64,000 nucleotides of DNA from SG8-4 sp964598225 (lineage in GTDB: Bacteria; Planctomycetota; Phycisphaerae; Sedimentisphaerales; Anaerobacaceae), in assembly GCA_964598225.1 (NCBI GenBank), contig CAZRBG010000029.1, forward strand, positions 4,345 through 68,344, given 5' to 3'. The position numbers and the translations under genes were made by a program. Positions 51,517 through 60,673 of the stretch are shown here, in pieces (the first letter of the stretch is position 1; each line of letters begins with the position of its first letter). The notes under the pieces were generated by a model. That model was not told where the DNA came from and ran no database searches. It worked only from the letters and a program-made list of their open reading frames with translations.

Positions 51517-54500
51517 ATGCGAGGAAATGAAATTCACAGAGCAACGGTCTGGTGTGCGCTGATTTTGTTGGCGCTGGTGTCCGTATCTGCGGCCGGGCCG
51601 CGAGATGATCTCTGGAAGCAGTATGATGAGGCAGTCGAGAAAGGATTGCCGCGGACTGCTATCGGAGTGCTGGAGCAAATCATCCCCGCAGCGTTAGAGG
51701 ATCAGGCTTATCCCGAGGCCGTTAAGGCCATCGCTCTTAAGGCAAATTGGCAGGCCCACATCCAGGGCGACAAGGCGGAGGAGAAAATCTTGCTTCTCGA
51801 AGCAGAGATAGCCGAGGTGCCGGATTCGATGAAGCCGGTAATGGAGACGATCCTGGCGCACTGGTACTGGCAATATTTCCGGTACAACCGGTGGCGTTTT
51901 GTCAACAGAACGCAGACCGCCGAGCCGCCCGGAGAGGACATTACAACCTGGGACCTGCCGCGAATTCTGGCCGAGATCGACCTGCACTTCACGGTCGCGC
52001 TTGAGGCCGATGAGCAACTCAAAGCTATCCCGGTCGACGAATATGACGATCTGCTTGAGAGAGGGACTGTGCCCGATACATACAGACCGACGTTGTATGA
52101 CTTTCTTGTCCATGAGGCATTATCATTCTACAACGCCGGCGAACAGGCGGGGGCCGAGTCCATGGACGCTTTCGAGATCATGACGGACAGTCCCATCTTT
52201 GCTCCCGTAGACGAATTTCTCGGCTGGGCGCCCGAGACTACTGATACGGACTCGCCCAAGCTCAAAGCAATCGGCCTCTATCAGGGCCTGCTGGTCTTTC
52301 ATCAGGACGACGCCGACAAAACCGCATTCATTGATGCCGATCTGCATCGCCTAACCTTCGGCAACAACCAGGCAATAGGCCCGGAAAAAGAAGAGTCGTA
52401 CATGGCGGCTCTGGAGCGGTTTGTCGACCAGTGGGCCGGCCATGATATTGCTGCCCGGGCACTCTACGAGTGGGCAAGGGGCGCGCACTCCGAAGGTGAT
52501 TTCGTGCTGGCGCACGAGCTTGCCAGCCGGGGATGGCAGACTTATCCGGCCAGTGTCGGCGGAATCTGGTGCTACAACCTGATCCAGCAGATCGAGGCCA
52601 AGTCCGCAACGATCAATACCGAGCGCGTATGGAACGATCCGCTGCCCAACATTGAGGTCACCTACAAAAATGTTGACAGGGTATTCTTCAGGGCTGTGCC
52701 CTTTGACGGCCAAGAAGCCATTCAGCCGGCCTGGAATTACATAAACGACGAAGAACTTGCAGCCTTGCTGAGCATCAGGCCGGCTCTCGAGTGGAGTGCA
52801 GAGCTGCCTGTCACTATTGACTACCAGCTTCGCACCGAGACGCTTGCTGCTCCGGAAGGTCTTGAGAAGGGGTTCTATTTCATAATCGCCAGCCATGACC
52901 CTTCCTTTGGTGAGACCCACAATCAGGTCAGTGTAGCCCGAGTTTGGGTCAGCGGCTTGGCGCTGGTCGTGCGCAATCCTATTCATGGCGGTCCCGTCGA
53001 AGGCTTCGTACTTGATGCCCACAGCGGCGAGCCTCGGGCCGGCGCTACGGTTACGTGCTGGACGTACAGCTACAAAGACAAGAGGTACTGGCCCGGAGTC
53101 CATGTGCAGTCTGACGAAAACGGACTGTTCCGCATTCCGTACGAGGGCGGGACCAATCGGATCCTGATCTTCGCCGAGCATGCCGGCGACAAGCTGGCCA
53201 GTCAGAACACATACGAGCTTCGTCCGGCGTCAGTTTCGTTGAGTCGGGAGCAGACCGTCTTCTTCACCGACCGCTCGCTCTATCGTCCGGGTCAGACGAT
53301 TCATTACAAGGGTATCTGCATCAGCACCGATCCTGTACGTGATGATTACCGGACGTTGGCGGGCCGAAGGTTTACGGTGGTGTTCAGAGACACCAACGGT
53401 CAGGAGATCGCAGGCCAACAGGTCCAGAGCAACGATTACGGCTCTTTCAGCGGCAGCTTCACGGCGCCTCGCGACCGTTTAATGGGACGTATGTCTATCA
53501 GAGCGCAGGACGGCCCATCCGGCAGCGCGTACTTTAACGTAGAGGAATACAAGCGGCCCAAGTTCCGCGTTCAGCTTGATCCGCCCGACGAGGCTCCCAG
53601 GCTCGATTCTGAGGTTGTACTTACGGGCAAGGCAACTGCATACACAGGAGTAGCCATCGGCGGGGCCGAAGTCTCCTGGAGCGTCGTGCGCCAGGTTAGG
53701 TTTCCCATCTGGTGCTGGTGGGCGCGCTGGCGCTATCCATCATACGGAACCGAGCAAATCATCGCTCACGGCTCGGCGATCACGGAAACAGACGGCTCAT
53801 TTTCAATCACCTTCACGGCCAAGCCCGATCTTTCGATTTTGCCCGAAGATGAGCCCGTATTCTCATATCGGGTTCACGCCGATGTAACCGACACCACCGG
53901 TGAGACGCGCTCCGACGAACATGTAGTACGCGCAGGTTATACAGCTCTGGAGGCTTCAATTCATGCAGATGACTGGCAGACTCCGGAAAAGCCGGTGGAG
54001 CTGACGATCACGACTCAGTCTCTCGACGGCGACCCTGAGCCTGCTTCCGGGACCGTCAGTGTTTACACATTGAAGCAGCCGGAAAGGGTTATCCGTGCCG
54101 CTCTGGAATCAACAGACTCGCGGCCGGACTCATCCGATCCTGCTACCTGGGAAACCGAGGCTCTGGTCGGCGAACATTCATTCACGACCGATAATCAGGG
54201 CGTTGCCGTCGTATCTCTGGCGCTGGAAGCCGGCATCTATCGGGCTGTGCTTGAGACTCAGGACCGCTTCGGCACGCCGGTTACCGCGCTGCATACTATC
54301 CACGTTGTCGATCCGCAAGCTGATCACTTTGCCGTCCGCGTACCCAGTCACGTCGCTGCGCCCGAATGGACTGTGGAACCGGGTGAATTATTCACCGCTC
54401 TCTGGGGCACCGGATACGACACTGGCCGGGCATACGTCGAACTGGAGTGCCGAGGGCAAATTCTGAGCGCGTGGTGGACTGATCCGAACCGAACTCAGGA

Positions 54501-57402
54501 AGTCATCGAGCGGGATGTTACGGAAGATATGCGAGGCGGATTCACAGTACGAGTCACCTTCATTCGCGAAAACAGGGCTTACATAAGCGAGCGAATCGTG
54601 GATGTGCCCTGGACGAACAAGCAACTGACCATTCGGTGGGAACGTTTCAGGTCCCTGCTGGAGCCGGGGCAGGAAGAAGTGTGGACGGCGATAATTACCG
54701 GACCGGATGCCGGTGCTGCCGTCGCCGAGATGGTGGCGGGCATGTACGATGCGTCTCTCGACCAATACCTGCGGCACGACTGGTTGCATGCATTTAGCGG
54801 TTTTCGCCGAGAGTGGTCGAGGTTGAACAGCCGATTCGAGAACGACTCTATTTCCTTTGTATCGGTGCTGCGACGTTGGCACACCGACCGTAGGCACGTG
54901 ATCTTCACCTATCGGCGCTTCCCTAACGCCATAGTCTCTCTAGTCGCGGCGCAACCCGCCCCTATGGCTGGCCGGAGCGGGGGCGGGGGTGGATCCCCGC
55001 CAGCCGCAGGACGCTCCGACGGAGATTCGGCCGCCGATGAAAGCAAGGATTCCGATCAACAGCACGGTCAGGATTCCGGCCCTGACCTCGGGCAGGTCTC
55101 GACCCGCAAGAATCTGGACGAAACCGCCTTCTTCTTCCCGCACCTGATCTCCGATGCAAGCGGCGTCGCCAGGATCGAGTTTACGCTGCCGGAGGCTCTG
55201 ACCGAGTGGCGTTTCATGGGTTTCGCGCACGACAACGAAATGCGAAGCGGCTTCTTGACCGGCACGACCGTCACGGCCAAGGACCTGATGGTCCAGCCGA
55301 ATCCGCCGCGATTCGTGCGGGAAGGCGACGTCATCGAGTTCACGGTCAAGGTCAGCAATCAATCCCCCGCGCGCCAGACGGGCAAGGTAAGCTTGCTCCT
55401 ATCCGATGCGCGCACGCTGGAGCCCCGTGACATCGAACTGGGTAATGTGGATCCCGAGCAGGATTTCGACGTCCCGAGCCTGGAGTCCCGCACCTACTCA
55501 TGGCGGCTGGCCGTGCCCGACAACACCGATTTTCTCATGTACAAGGCCGTTGGCGCCACGAGCCGCTTGAGCGATGGCGAGGAAGGTTATCTGCCCGTAT
55601 TGAGCCGCCGGATTCTGGTGACGGAATCGCTGCCGCTGCCGGTTCGCGGGCCCCAGACGAAGGAATTCGAGTTTACAAAGCTGCTCGAATCCGCCCAGTC
55701 CCCGACACTGCGGCATCAGAGCCTGACCGTTCAGATGGTATCGCAGCCCGCATGGTACGCGGTGATGGCTTTGCCATACCTGATGGAATATCCATACCAG
55801 TGCAGCGAGCAGATTTTCAACAGACTTTATGCAAATACTTTGGCCTCTTATATCGCCAATGCAGATCCCAAGATTCGCCGCATTTTCGACCAGTGGAAGG
55901 CGACGCCGGCCCTCGACAGTCCTCTGGAGAAGAATGAGGAACTTAAATCCGTTGCTCTTGAGGAAACGCCCTGGGTCCGACAGGCGATTGACGAGTCTGA
56001 AGCCCGCAGGAATGTCGGGATTCTTTTCGATGAAAATCGGCTCGCCGATGAGACGTCGCGAGCCATGTTCAAGCTCAAGCAGATGCAACTTGATGACGGA
56101 CTCTGGCCGTGGTTTCCCGGTTTTCGCGGCAGCAGATACATCACGCTTTATATCGTTACCGGTTTCGGACGGCTGCGGCATCTCGGCGCGAACCAGATCG
56201 ACGTTAGCTCCGCGATCAAGGCCCTGGATGCTCTGGATCAATGGATGGACGAGCGATACAGGTGGATTCTGGAGCATAGCGACAAGAATCAGAATCATAT
56301 CGGCTCCACGGTAGCACTCTATCTGTACGGGCGCAGCTTCTTCCTCACCGACAAACCGGTAGCGGACCAATACCAGGAGGCCCTCAATTACTGGCTCAGT
56401 CAGGCCCGGCAGTATTGGCTGTCGTTGTGGCGCCAGTCACAGGCCCACTTGGCCATAGCGCTCAAGCGCTTCGGCGACCTTGACACTCCCGAACAGATCA
56501 TGCAGTCGATACGAGAGCACAGCGTAACTGACGAGGAACTCGGCATGTACTGGCGGGACCTTGAGCGAAGCTGGTGGTGGTATCGAGCGCCGATCGAAAC
56601 TCAGGCGATGATGATAGAGGCATTCGACGAGGTCTCAGGCGATGCACAAGCGGTCGAGGATTGCCGCGTCTGGCTCCTTAAGGAGAAGCAGACGCAGGCC
56701 TGGAAGACCACGAAGGCCACCGCCGATGCGGTTTACGCCTTGCTTCTGCGGGGCGCCGACTATCTCGCATCCGATGCTCTGGTCGAAGTAGCGCTGGCGG
56801 GCCAATGGATCGAGCCGGATCAGGTCGAAGCGGGCACGGGATTCTACGAGGATCGCTTTGTCCGCGGCGAGATCGAGCCGGCAATGGGCAACATCACGGT
56901 CAGAAAAGTCGATGACGGCGTCAGTTGGGGCAGCGTGCACTGGCAGTACCTCGAGGATATGAGCAAGGTAACGCCGTATGAGGGTACGCCGCTGCAACTT
57001 GTCAAGACCATCTTCATCAAAAAGATGACCGATGAAGGCGAGGTTCTATATCCTGCGGACAGTGCGCTGGCTGTCGGCGACGAGCTGGTCGTGCGTATCG
57101 AGCTGCGAGTGGATCGCGACATGGAGTACGTCCACATGAAAGACCAGCGGCCGAGCGGCGCCGAGCCGGTCGATGTCCTCAGCCGCTATCGCTACCAGGA
57201 CGGTTTAGGCTATTATCAGAGCACGCGCGACACGGCTACGCATTTCTTCATGGATTATCTGCCAAAAGGCGTGTACGTCTTCGAGTACAGCACGCGAATC
57301 CAGCACAAAGGCCGATACCAGACGGGAATTGCGAGCATTCAGTGCATGTATGCTCCGGAATTCAACAGCCACTCAGAGAGCTTCGATATCGAAGTCCAGT
57401 AG
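51517..57402 (+). CDS. bacterial alpha-2-macroglobulin family protein, giant
   Basis: A 1961-residue exported protein starting at the ATG at 51517 (GGAAGGG upstream). The frame opens at 51466. A signal peptide (VWCALILLALVSVSAAG) is followed by a helical N-domain of about 350 residues of TPR-like repeats. MG-type domains include FTDRSLYRPGQTIHYKGI near residue 582. Next come an MG6/A2M segment (LTEWRFMGFAHDNEMRSG near 1228) and a thioester motif P-Y-Q-C1429-S-E-Q1432. The thioester domain is helical (SEARRNVGILFDEN, QMQLDDGLWPWFPGFRG), and the end is a receptor-binding-like beta domain. A Gly/Ser/Asp-rich low-complexity stretch near 1150-1195 could be the bait or linker. It traps proteases in the periplasm or envelope. 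The usual partner pbpC is not adjacent. It has no lipobox. Confidence 0.9.
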   Translation: MRGNEIHRATVWCALILLALVSVSAAGPRDDLWKQYDEAVEKGLPRTAIGVLEQIIPAALEDQAYPEAVKAIALKANWQAHIQGDKAEEKILLLEAEIAEVPDSMKPVMETILAHWYWQYFRYNRWRFVNRTQTAEPPGEDITTWDLPRILAEIDLHFTVALEADEQLKAIPVDEYDDLLERGTVPDTYRPTLYDFLVHEALSFYNAGEQAGAESMDAFEIMTDSPIFAPVDEFLGWAPETTDTDSPKLKAIGLYQGLLVFHQDDADKTAFIDADLHRLTFGNNQAIGPEKEESYMAALERFVDQWAGHDIAARALYEWARGAHSEGDFVLAHELASRGWQTYPASVGGIWCYNLIQQIEAKSATINTERVWNDPLPNIEVTYKNVDRVFFRAVPFDGQEAIQPAWNYINDEELAALLSIRPALEWSAELPVTIDYQLRTETLAAPEGLEKGFYFIIASHDPSFGETHNQVSVARVWVSGLALVVRNPIHGGPVEGFVLDAHSGEPRAGATVTCWTYSYKDKRYWPGVHVQSDENGLFRIPYEGGTNRILIFAEHAGDKLASQNTYELRPASVSLSREQTVFFTDRSLYRPGQTIHYKGICISTDPVRDDYRTLAGRRFTVVFRDTNGQEIAGQQVQSNDYGSFSGSFTAPRDRLMGRMSIRAQDGPSGSAYFNVEEYKRPKFRVQLDPPDEAPRLDSEVVLTGKATAYTGVAIGGAEVSWSVVRQVRFPIWCWWARWRYPSYGTEQIIAHGSAITETDGSFSITFTAKPDLSILPEDEPVFSYRVHADVTDTTGETRSDEHVVRAGYTALEASIHADDWQTPEKPVELTITTQSLDGDPEPASGTVSVYTLKQPERVIRAALESTDSRPDSSDPATWETEALVGEHSFTTDNQGVAVVSLALEAGIYRAVLETQDRFGTPVTALHTIHVVDPQADHFAVRVPSHVAAPEWTVEPGELFTALWGTGYDTGRAYVELECRGQILSAWWTDPNRTQEVIERDVTEDMRGGFTVRVTFIRENRAYISERIVDVPWTNKQLTIRWERFRSLLEPGQEEVWTAIITGPDAGAAVAEMVAGMYDASLDQYLRHDWLHAFSGFRREWSRLNSRFENDSISFVSVLRRWHTDRRHVIFTYRRFPNAIVSLVAAQPAPMAGRSGGGGGSPPAAGRSDGDSAADESKDSDQQHGQDSGPDLGQVSTRKNLDETAFFFPHLISDASGVARIEFTLPEALTEWRFMGFAHDNEMRSGFLTGTTVTAKDLMVQPNPPRFVREGDVIEFTVKVSNQSPARQTGKVSLLLSDARTLEPRDIELGNVDPEQDFDVPSLESRTYSWRLAVPDNTDFLMYKAVGATSRLSDGEEGYLPVLSRRILVTESLPLPVRGPQTKEFEFTKLLESAQSPTLRHQSLTVQMVSQPAWYAVMALPYLMEYPYQCSEQIFNRLYANTLASYIANADPKIRRIFDQWKATPALDSPLEKNEELKSVALEETPWVRQAIDESEARRNVGILFDENRLADETSRAMFKLKQMQLDDGLWPWFPGFRGSRYITLYIVTGFGRLRHLGANQIDVSSAIKALDALDQWMDERYRWILEHSDKNQNHIGSTVALYLYGRSFFLTDKPVADQYQEALNYWLSQARQYWLSLWRQSQAHLAIALKRFGDLDTPEQIMQSIREHSVTDEELGMYWRDLERSWWWYRAPIETQAMMIEAFDEVSGDAQAVEDCRVWLLKEKQTQAWKTTKATADAVYALLLRGADYLASDALVEVALAGQWIEPDQVEAGTGFYEDRFVRGEIEPAMGNITVRKVDDGVSWGSVHWQYLEDMSKVTPYEGTPLQLVKTIFIKKMTDEGEVLYPADSALAVGDELVVRIELRVDRDMEYVHMKDQRPSGAEPVDVLSRYRYQDGLGYYQSTRDTATHFFMDYLPKGVYVFEYSTRIQHKGRYQTGIASIQCMYAPEFNSHSESFDIEVQ

Positions 57403-57697
57403 TTGGTAGGGCGGGCTTTAGCCCGCCGAATAGAGAGGGATGGGGCAACCCTTGAGCTTGCTCAGGGCTTGCCCCACCTTACAATGATATCTGCTTTTTC
57501 TATTGCACGCCTCCACGTACATCATGTACACTCTCGGTTGAGAGACGTAAGGCCGGCAGCTTGTTGGCCGCACGCTTCTTTGCCGCTTTCGGAACAAACG
57601 ATGGTGGGGCAAGCCCCACCCTACGGTTATTTCAATAGGTCCCTCGACAAGCTCGGGATGACAAACGACAACTGAAACCGCAACGAAAGGGAAAGCA
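57403..57697. repeat. block of dispersed palindromic repeats
   Basis: Contains GGCGGGC-TTTA-GCCCGCC (57410-57427, a perfect hairpin directly after the A2M stop), an inverted pair GGGGCAA / TTGCCCC (57442-57477) and GTGGGGCAAGCCCCAC (57604-57619). It ends with a sequence of the type CCTCGACAAGCTCGGGATGAC near 57642. No T tract follows the first hairpin, so it may or may not terminate transcription. The same motifs recur at 27.1-27.5 kb and 59.05-59.1 kb. Confidence 0.75.
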
Positions 57698-59029
57698 ATG
57701 ACCGAAAACAGCATCATTCAAAGACGCCAATTTCTGAAATCTTCCGCTGCAATAGGTGCGGGTCTGACAATTCTGCCCGGCGGCGTGCTCTCCGGCGCAA
57801 ATGCACCCAGCAATAAGCTCAACGTAGCGCTTATCGGCGTAGGAGGCAGGGGGCGCGCTCACCAGGGGCCGATCTCGAAGGAAAATGTTGTGGCTCTTTG
57901 CGACGTGGACGAAAGGGCGTTGGCCAAGGCGGCCAAAAAGTTCCCCAAAGCAAAGCACTACGTCGATTGGCGCAAGTGCCTGGATCAGAAGGGCCTTGAT
58001 GCCGTGATTTGCGCCACAACCGATCATACGCACGCCTTCGTCGCCAACTGGGCCATGAATCGCGACCTGCACATTTATTGTGAAAAACCGATGGCCAACT
58101 GCGTCAACGAGGCCCGCGTGGTGCGTGAGACCTATATGAAGAAAAGGCATAAAATCGCCACGCAGTGCGGCACGCAGCGCCACGCCAAGCCGAACTTCAA
58201 CCGCGTGCGAGAGCTCATTCTGGACGGGGCGGTCGGAACGCTCACGGATGTTTACGCCTGGGGCAACCGCCAGATTCCCAAGCCCGGCTACCTGCCTGCC
58301 GCCGGCGATCCGCCGCCGCACCTGCATTACGACCTCTGGATCGGACCTTCGCCCTGGCATCCGTACAATCCCGGTTATTTTCATGGCTGCCTGAGCTGGA
58401 ACATGTATTGGGACTTCGGCAGCGGCCAGATCGGCGATATGGGCAGCCACACGATGGACCTGGCATGGTTCGGCATGGACACCACTCTTCCAACCACGGC
58501 ACAGGCAAAGGGTGATCCGTTCAATCCCGAGGTTACACCTGTCAAGATGGAGTCGCATTTCGACATGCCCGCCAATGACTGGCGCCCGCCTATCCGTCTG
58601 AGCTGGTATCAGGGCGGCGCGATGCCCAGATCGCCCAAATCCTACGTCGATCTCAACAAGATCGGACACGGCGCCATGTTCAAGGGCACGAAGGGCTATG
58701 TCATCTCCGATTTCGGTTCGCGTCTGGTGCTGCCTTTCGGCAACGACGCGGATATGACCTATTACAATCGGCGAGATGAGGACGAGATTCTGCCCAACAT
58801 CGGCCACTTCCAGGACGAATGGACCGATGCCTGCAAAGGCGATCTCAAGACCTCGTGTGATTTCAAGTACAGTTGCGACCTGATTGAGACCATGCTGCTG
58901 GGGCTGGTGGCGTATCGTGTCGGCAAGAAGCTCGACTACGACGGCGACAAGGGCCGCGTAACCAACAGCGACGAGGGCCACTCGCTGCTGAGCCGAAAGT
59001 ACAGAGACGGCTGGACGCTGCACGGGTAA
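57698..59029 (+). CDS. Gfo/Idh/MocA family oxidoreductase with Tat signal
   Basis: A 443-residue exported NAD(P)-dependent oxidoreductase. The twin-arginine signal is Q-R9-R10-Q-F-L-K-S-S. The Rossmann site is VALIGVGGRGRAH. The family EKP signature is Y-C-E-K-P-M-A. ATTDHTHAFVANWAM follows, and the C-terminal Gfo/Idh/MocA domain includes GSGQIGDMGSHTMDLAWFGM. In planctomycetes such exported copies belong to polysaccharide-degradation gene sets. The substrate is unknown. AAAGG upstream supports the ATG at 57698. Confidence 0.92.
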   Translation: MTENSIIQRRQFLKSSAAIGAGLTILPGGVLSGANAPSNKLNVALIGVGGRGRAHQGPISKENVVALCDVDERALAKAAKKFPKAKHYVDWRKCLDQKGLDAVICATTDHTHAFVANWAMNRDLHIYCEKPMANCVNEARVVRETYMKKRHKIATQCGTQRHAKPNFNRVRELILDGAVGTLTDVYAWGNRQIPKPGYLPAAGDPPPHLHYDLWIGPSPWHPYNPGYFHGCLSWNMYWDFGSGQIGDMGSHTMDLAWFGMDTTLPTTAQAKGDPFNPEVTPVKMESHFDMPANDWRPPIRLSWYQGGAMPRSPKSYVDLNKIGHGAMFKGTKGYVISDFGSRLVLPFGNDADMTYYNRRDEDEILPNIGHFQDEWTDACKGDLKTSCDFKYSCDLIETMLLGLVAYRVGKKLDYDGDKGRVTNSDEGHSLLSRKYRDGWTLHG

Positions 59030-59174
59030 CAGCCGTGAATGACGTAGTCATAGGGTGGGCTTTAGCCACCAGTAAACGATGGCCGGGCAAGCTCCACCTT
59101 GCTTGGTAAGCACAGCATCTCTAAGACGCGGGCAGGATACCCACGTGACGCGCGGGCGAGACGCCCGCGACACG
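59030..59174. repeat. dispersed repeat fragment between convergent genes
   Basis: GGGTGGGCTTTAGCCACC at 59053-59070 and GGGCAAGCTCCACC near 59085-59098 repeat the motif family seen at 57.4-57.6 kb and 27.1-27.5 kb. The region lies between the stops of the Gfo/Idh/MocA gene and the ceramidase-like gene. Confidence 0.6.
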
Positions 59175-60638
59175 TTATTCCGCCCAGAGCGAGTTGATTA
59201 GACTTACCGTCCTGTCGACGAGGAGGTCCCCGCCTTTCGGACCGACAAGGCTGCTGTGAACTACAGCGCTGTAATGACCGCCTCGAACAGCTTTTTCCGT
59301 GGGCAGGTATGTCCCAGGTCCGGCCAACTGCACGATAAAGGTCTGTATCGCTTTGCTGCGGGCCTTTATGCGAATCCCGTAGTCCGTGAACAGCTCGAAA
59401 GAATTGGTACATATCGCAGCGTCTCCGATGCGCAGGACGTGCAGTTCCATCTCATACGTCGGGTTCGGATCGGTCTTCTGCCTCTTGAATCGTTCCACAG
59501 TTACGCCGTACCATTTCATCCGCCGATGCTGCCTCGCGGCCGCCTCGGGATTCTGGGCGATGAGGTCTTGGGCCTTTTTGACCTGGGCTTTTGCCTCGGC
59601 GTATTCATCTTCCGCGACCGGACGCATCGGAAGCTCGATCTTCTCGACTTTGTGAATCAAGGGAACATTCGAATGTCGGTCGTTCCCAACTACTTCGTAG
59701 CTCTCCTCCACAGCCCTGACGATCCTGCGGGCGATCTCGTCCAAACGACTCAGGCCGCGAAGCTTGCGCATTCTTTCATCCGCCGCTTTTCGATACATCA
59801 GGTGTGGCGACTGATCGCCGGAGGCGCCCGTCCAGCCCAGGACGCACAACTGCTGACCGTAATTCTGCTTGAGCGCCTCGCGGACGGGATGCCAGAAATC
59901 TGCATTGACCGCTGTTCTTCCTTCGACCTCCTGGGAAGGGCAGGAAACGTTTACGACAACCGCTGCCAGCTCATTCGCGTCGTTCCAGAAAAAAAGAGTG
60001 CCTATGTCGTGGTCCTCGTATCCTTCGAGATTTCGAAAGCTCGGCACGTTTGTTCTGCCGTACATCTGAGCGTGACCGTCGGCATAAACGGCCCGGCGGT
60101 TATAGGCCACTACGGCATGGCTCAGCCCCCAGGTAACGCTGCCGACACTTCGATTATTCCATGCGCGGGCCACAGTGTCGGCGACTCGCTCTGCGAGAAA
60201 GACAATGTATTCTTGAACCTGAACTACGCCCTCTTTGGGAATGGGGTATTTGTCGGGCAGCAGAGTAGGCGCCGTGTGAGTGTGTGTGCCGTTTAGAAAC
60301 AGCTTCGATGTATCCACATCCGGCAAACGTTCGCCAACGGCCTGGCGCACAAGTTCCAGAACCTCCGTGGGGATATATAAGAGATCGCACGAGACCATGA
60401 TCGCCATATCATCGCGCGCGTTTTCGCTGCGGGACTCCAGAGCAATTATGTTTGCCGTGATTGGCGTTTCGATCTTTCGAGCGATCCGCAAATGAAACTG
60501 GCCGGAAACGGCTACCGGCTCGGTTGGAGTAATGTCGGCTACCCCCGTTCCAAGCAGCAGCTCGTCGGCTATCGCACGTGTCGTCGGCAGGATTGTGACG
60601 ATAAACAGTGCAACTGCAATAAGTTGTGTGCGAAACAT
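59175..60638 (-). CDS. exported ceramidase-like protein (N-terminal domain only)
   Basis: A 487-residue protein starting at the ATG at 60638 (AAAGGAG five bases upstream). The signal peptide is LIAVALFIVTILPTTRAIA. GTGVADITPTEPVAVSGQFHLR is the start of the neutral/alkaline non-lysosomal ceramidase N-domain. NGTHTHTAPTLLPDKY holds a likely zinc-binding H-x-H. VSCPSQEVEGRTAVNADFWHPVREAL and GWTGASGDQSPHLMYR continue the fold. Full-length ceramidases are usually about 650-700 residues and have a C-terminal domain, which is missing here. The substrate (ceramide or another amide) is therefore open. It follows the enolase-superfamily gene in the same operon. Confidence 0.8.
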   Translation of the reverse strand: MFRTQLIAVALFIVTILPTTRAIADELLLGTGVADITPTEPVAVSGQFHLRIARKIETPITANIIALESRSENARDDMAIMVSCDLLYIPTEVLELVRQAVGERLPDVDTSKLFLNGTHTHTAPTLLPDKYPIPKEGVVQVQEYIVFLAERVADTVARAWNNRSVGSVTWGLSHAVVAYNRRAVYADGHAQMYGRTNVPSFRNLEGYEDHDIGTLFFWNDANELAAVVVNVSCPSQEVEGRTAVNADFWHPVREALKQNYGQQLCVLGWTGASGDQSPHLMYRKAADERMRKLRGLSRLDEIARRIVRAVEESYEVVGNDRHSNVPLIHKVEKIELPMRPVAEDEYAEAKAQVKKAQDLIAQNPEAAARQHRRMKWYGVTVERFKRQKTDPNPTYEMELHVLRIGDAAICTNSFELFTDYGIRIKARSKAIQTFIVQLAGPGTYLPTEKAVRGGHYSAVVHSSLVGPKGGDLLVDRTVSLINSLWAE

Positions 60639-60673
60639 TGGAACTCCTTTCACAAATCAGGCTGTCAAATGTT

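Noticed and set aside
55498..56370. 290-codon minus-strand open frame inside the A2M gene
   Set aside because: A mirror frame of a strongly supported gene with high third-position GC, with no independent motif.
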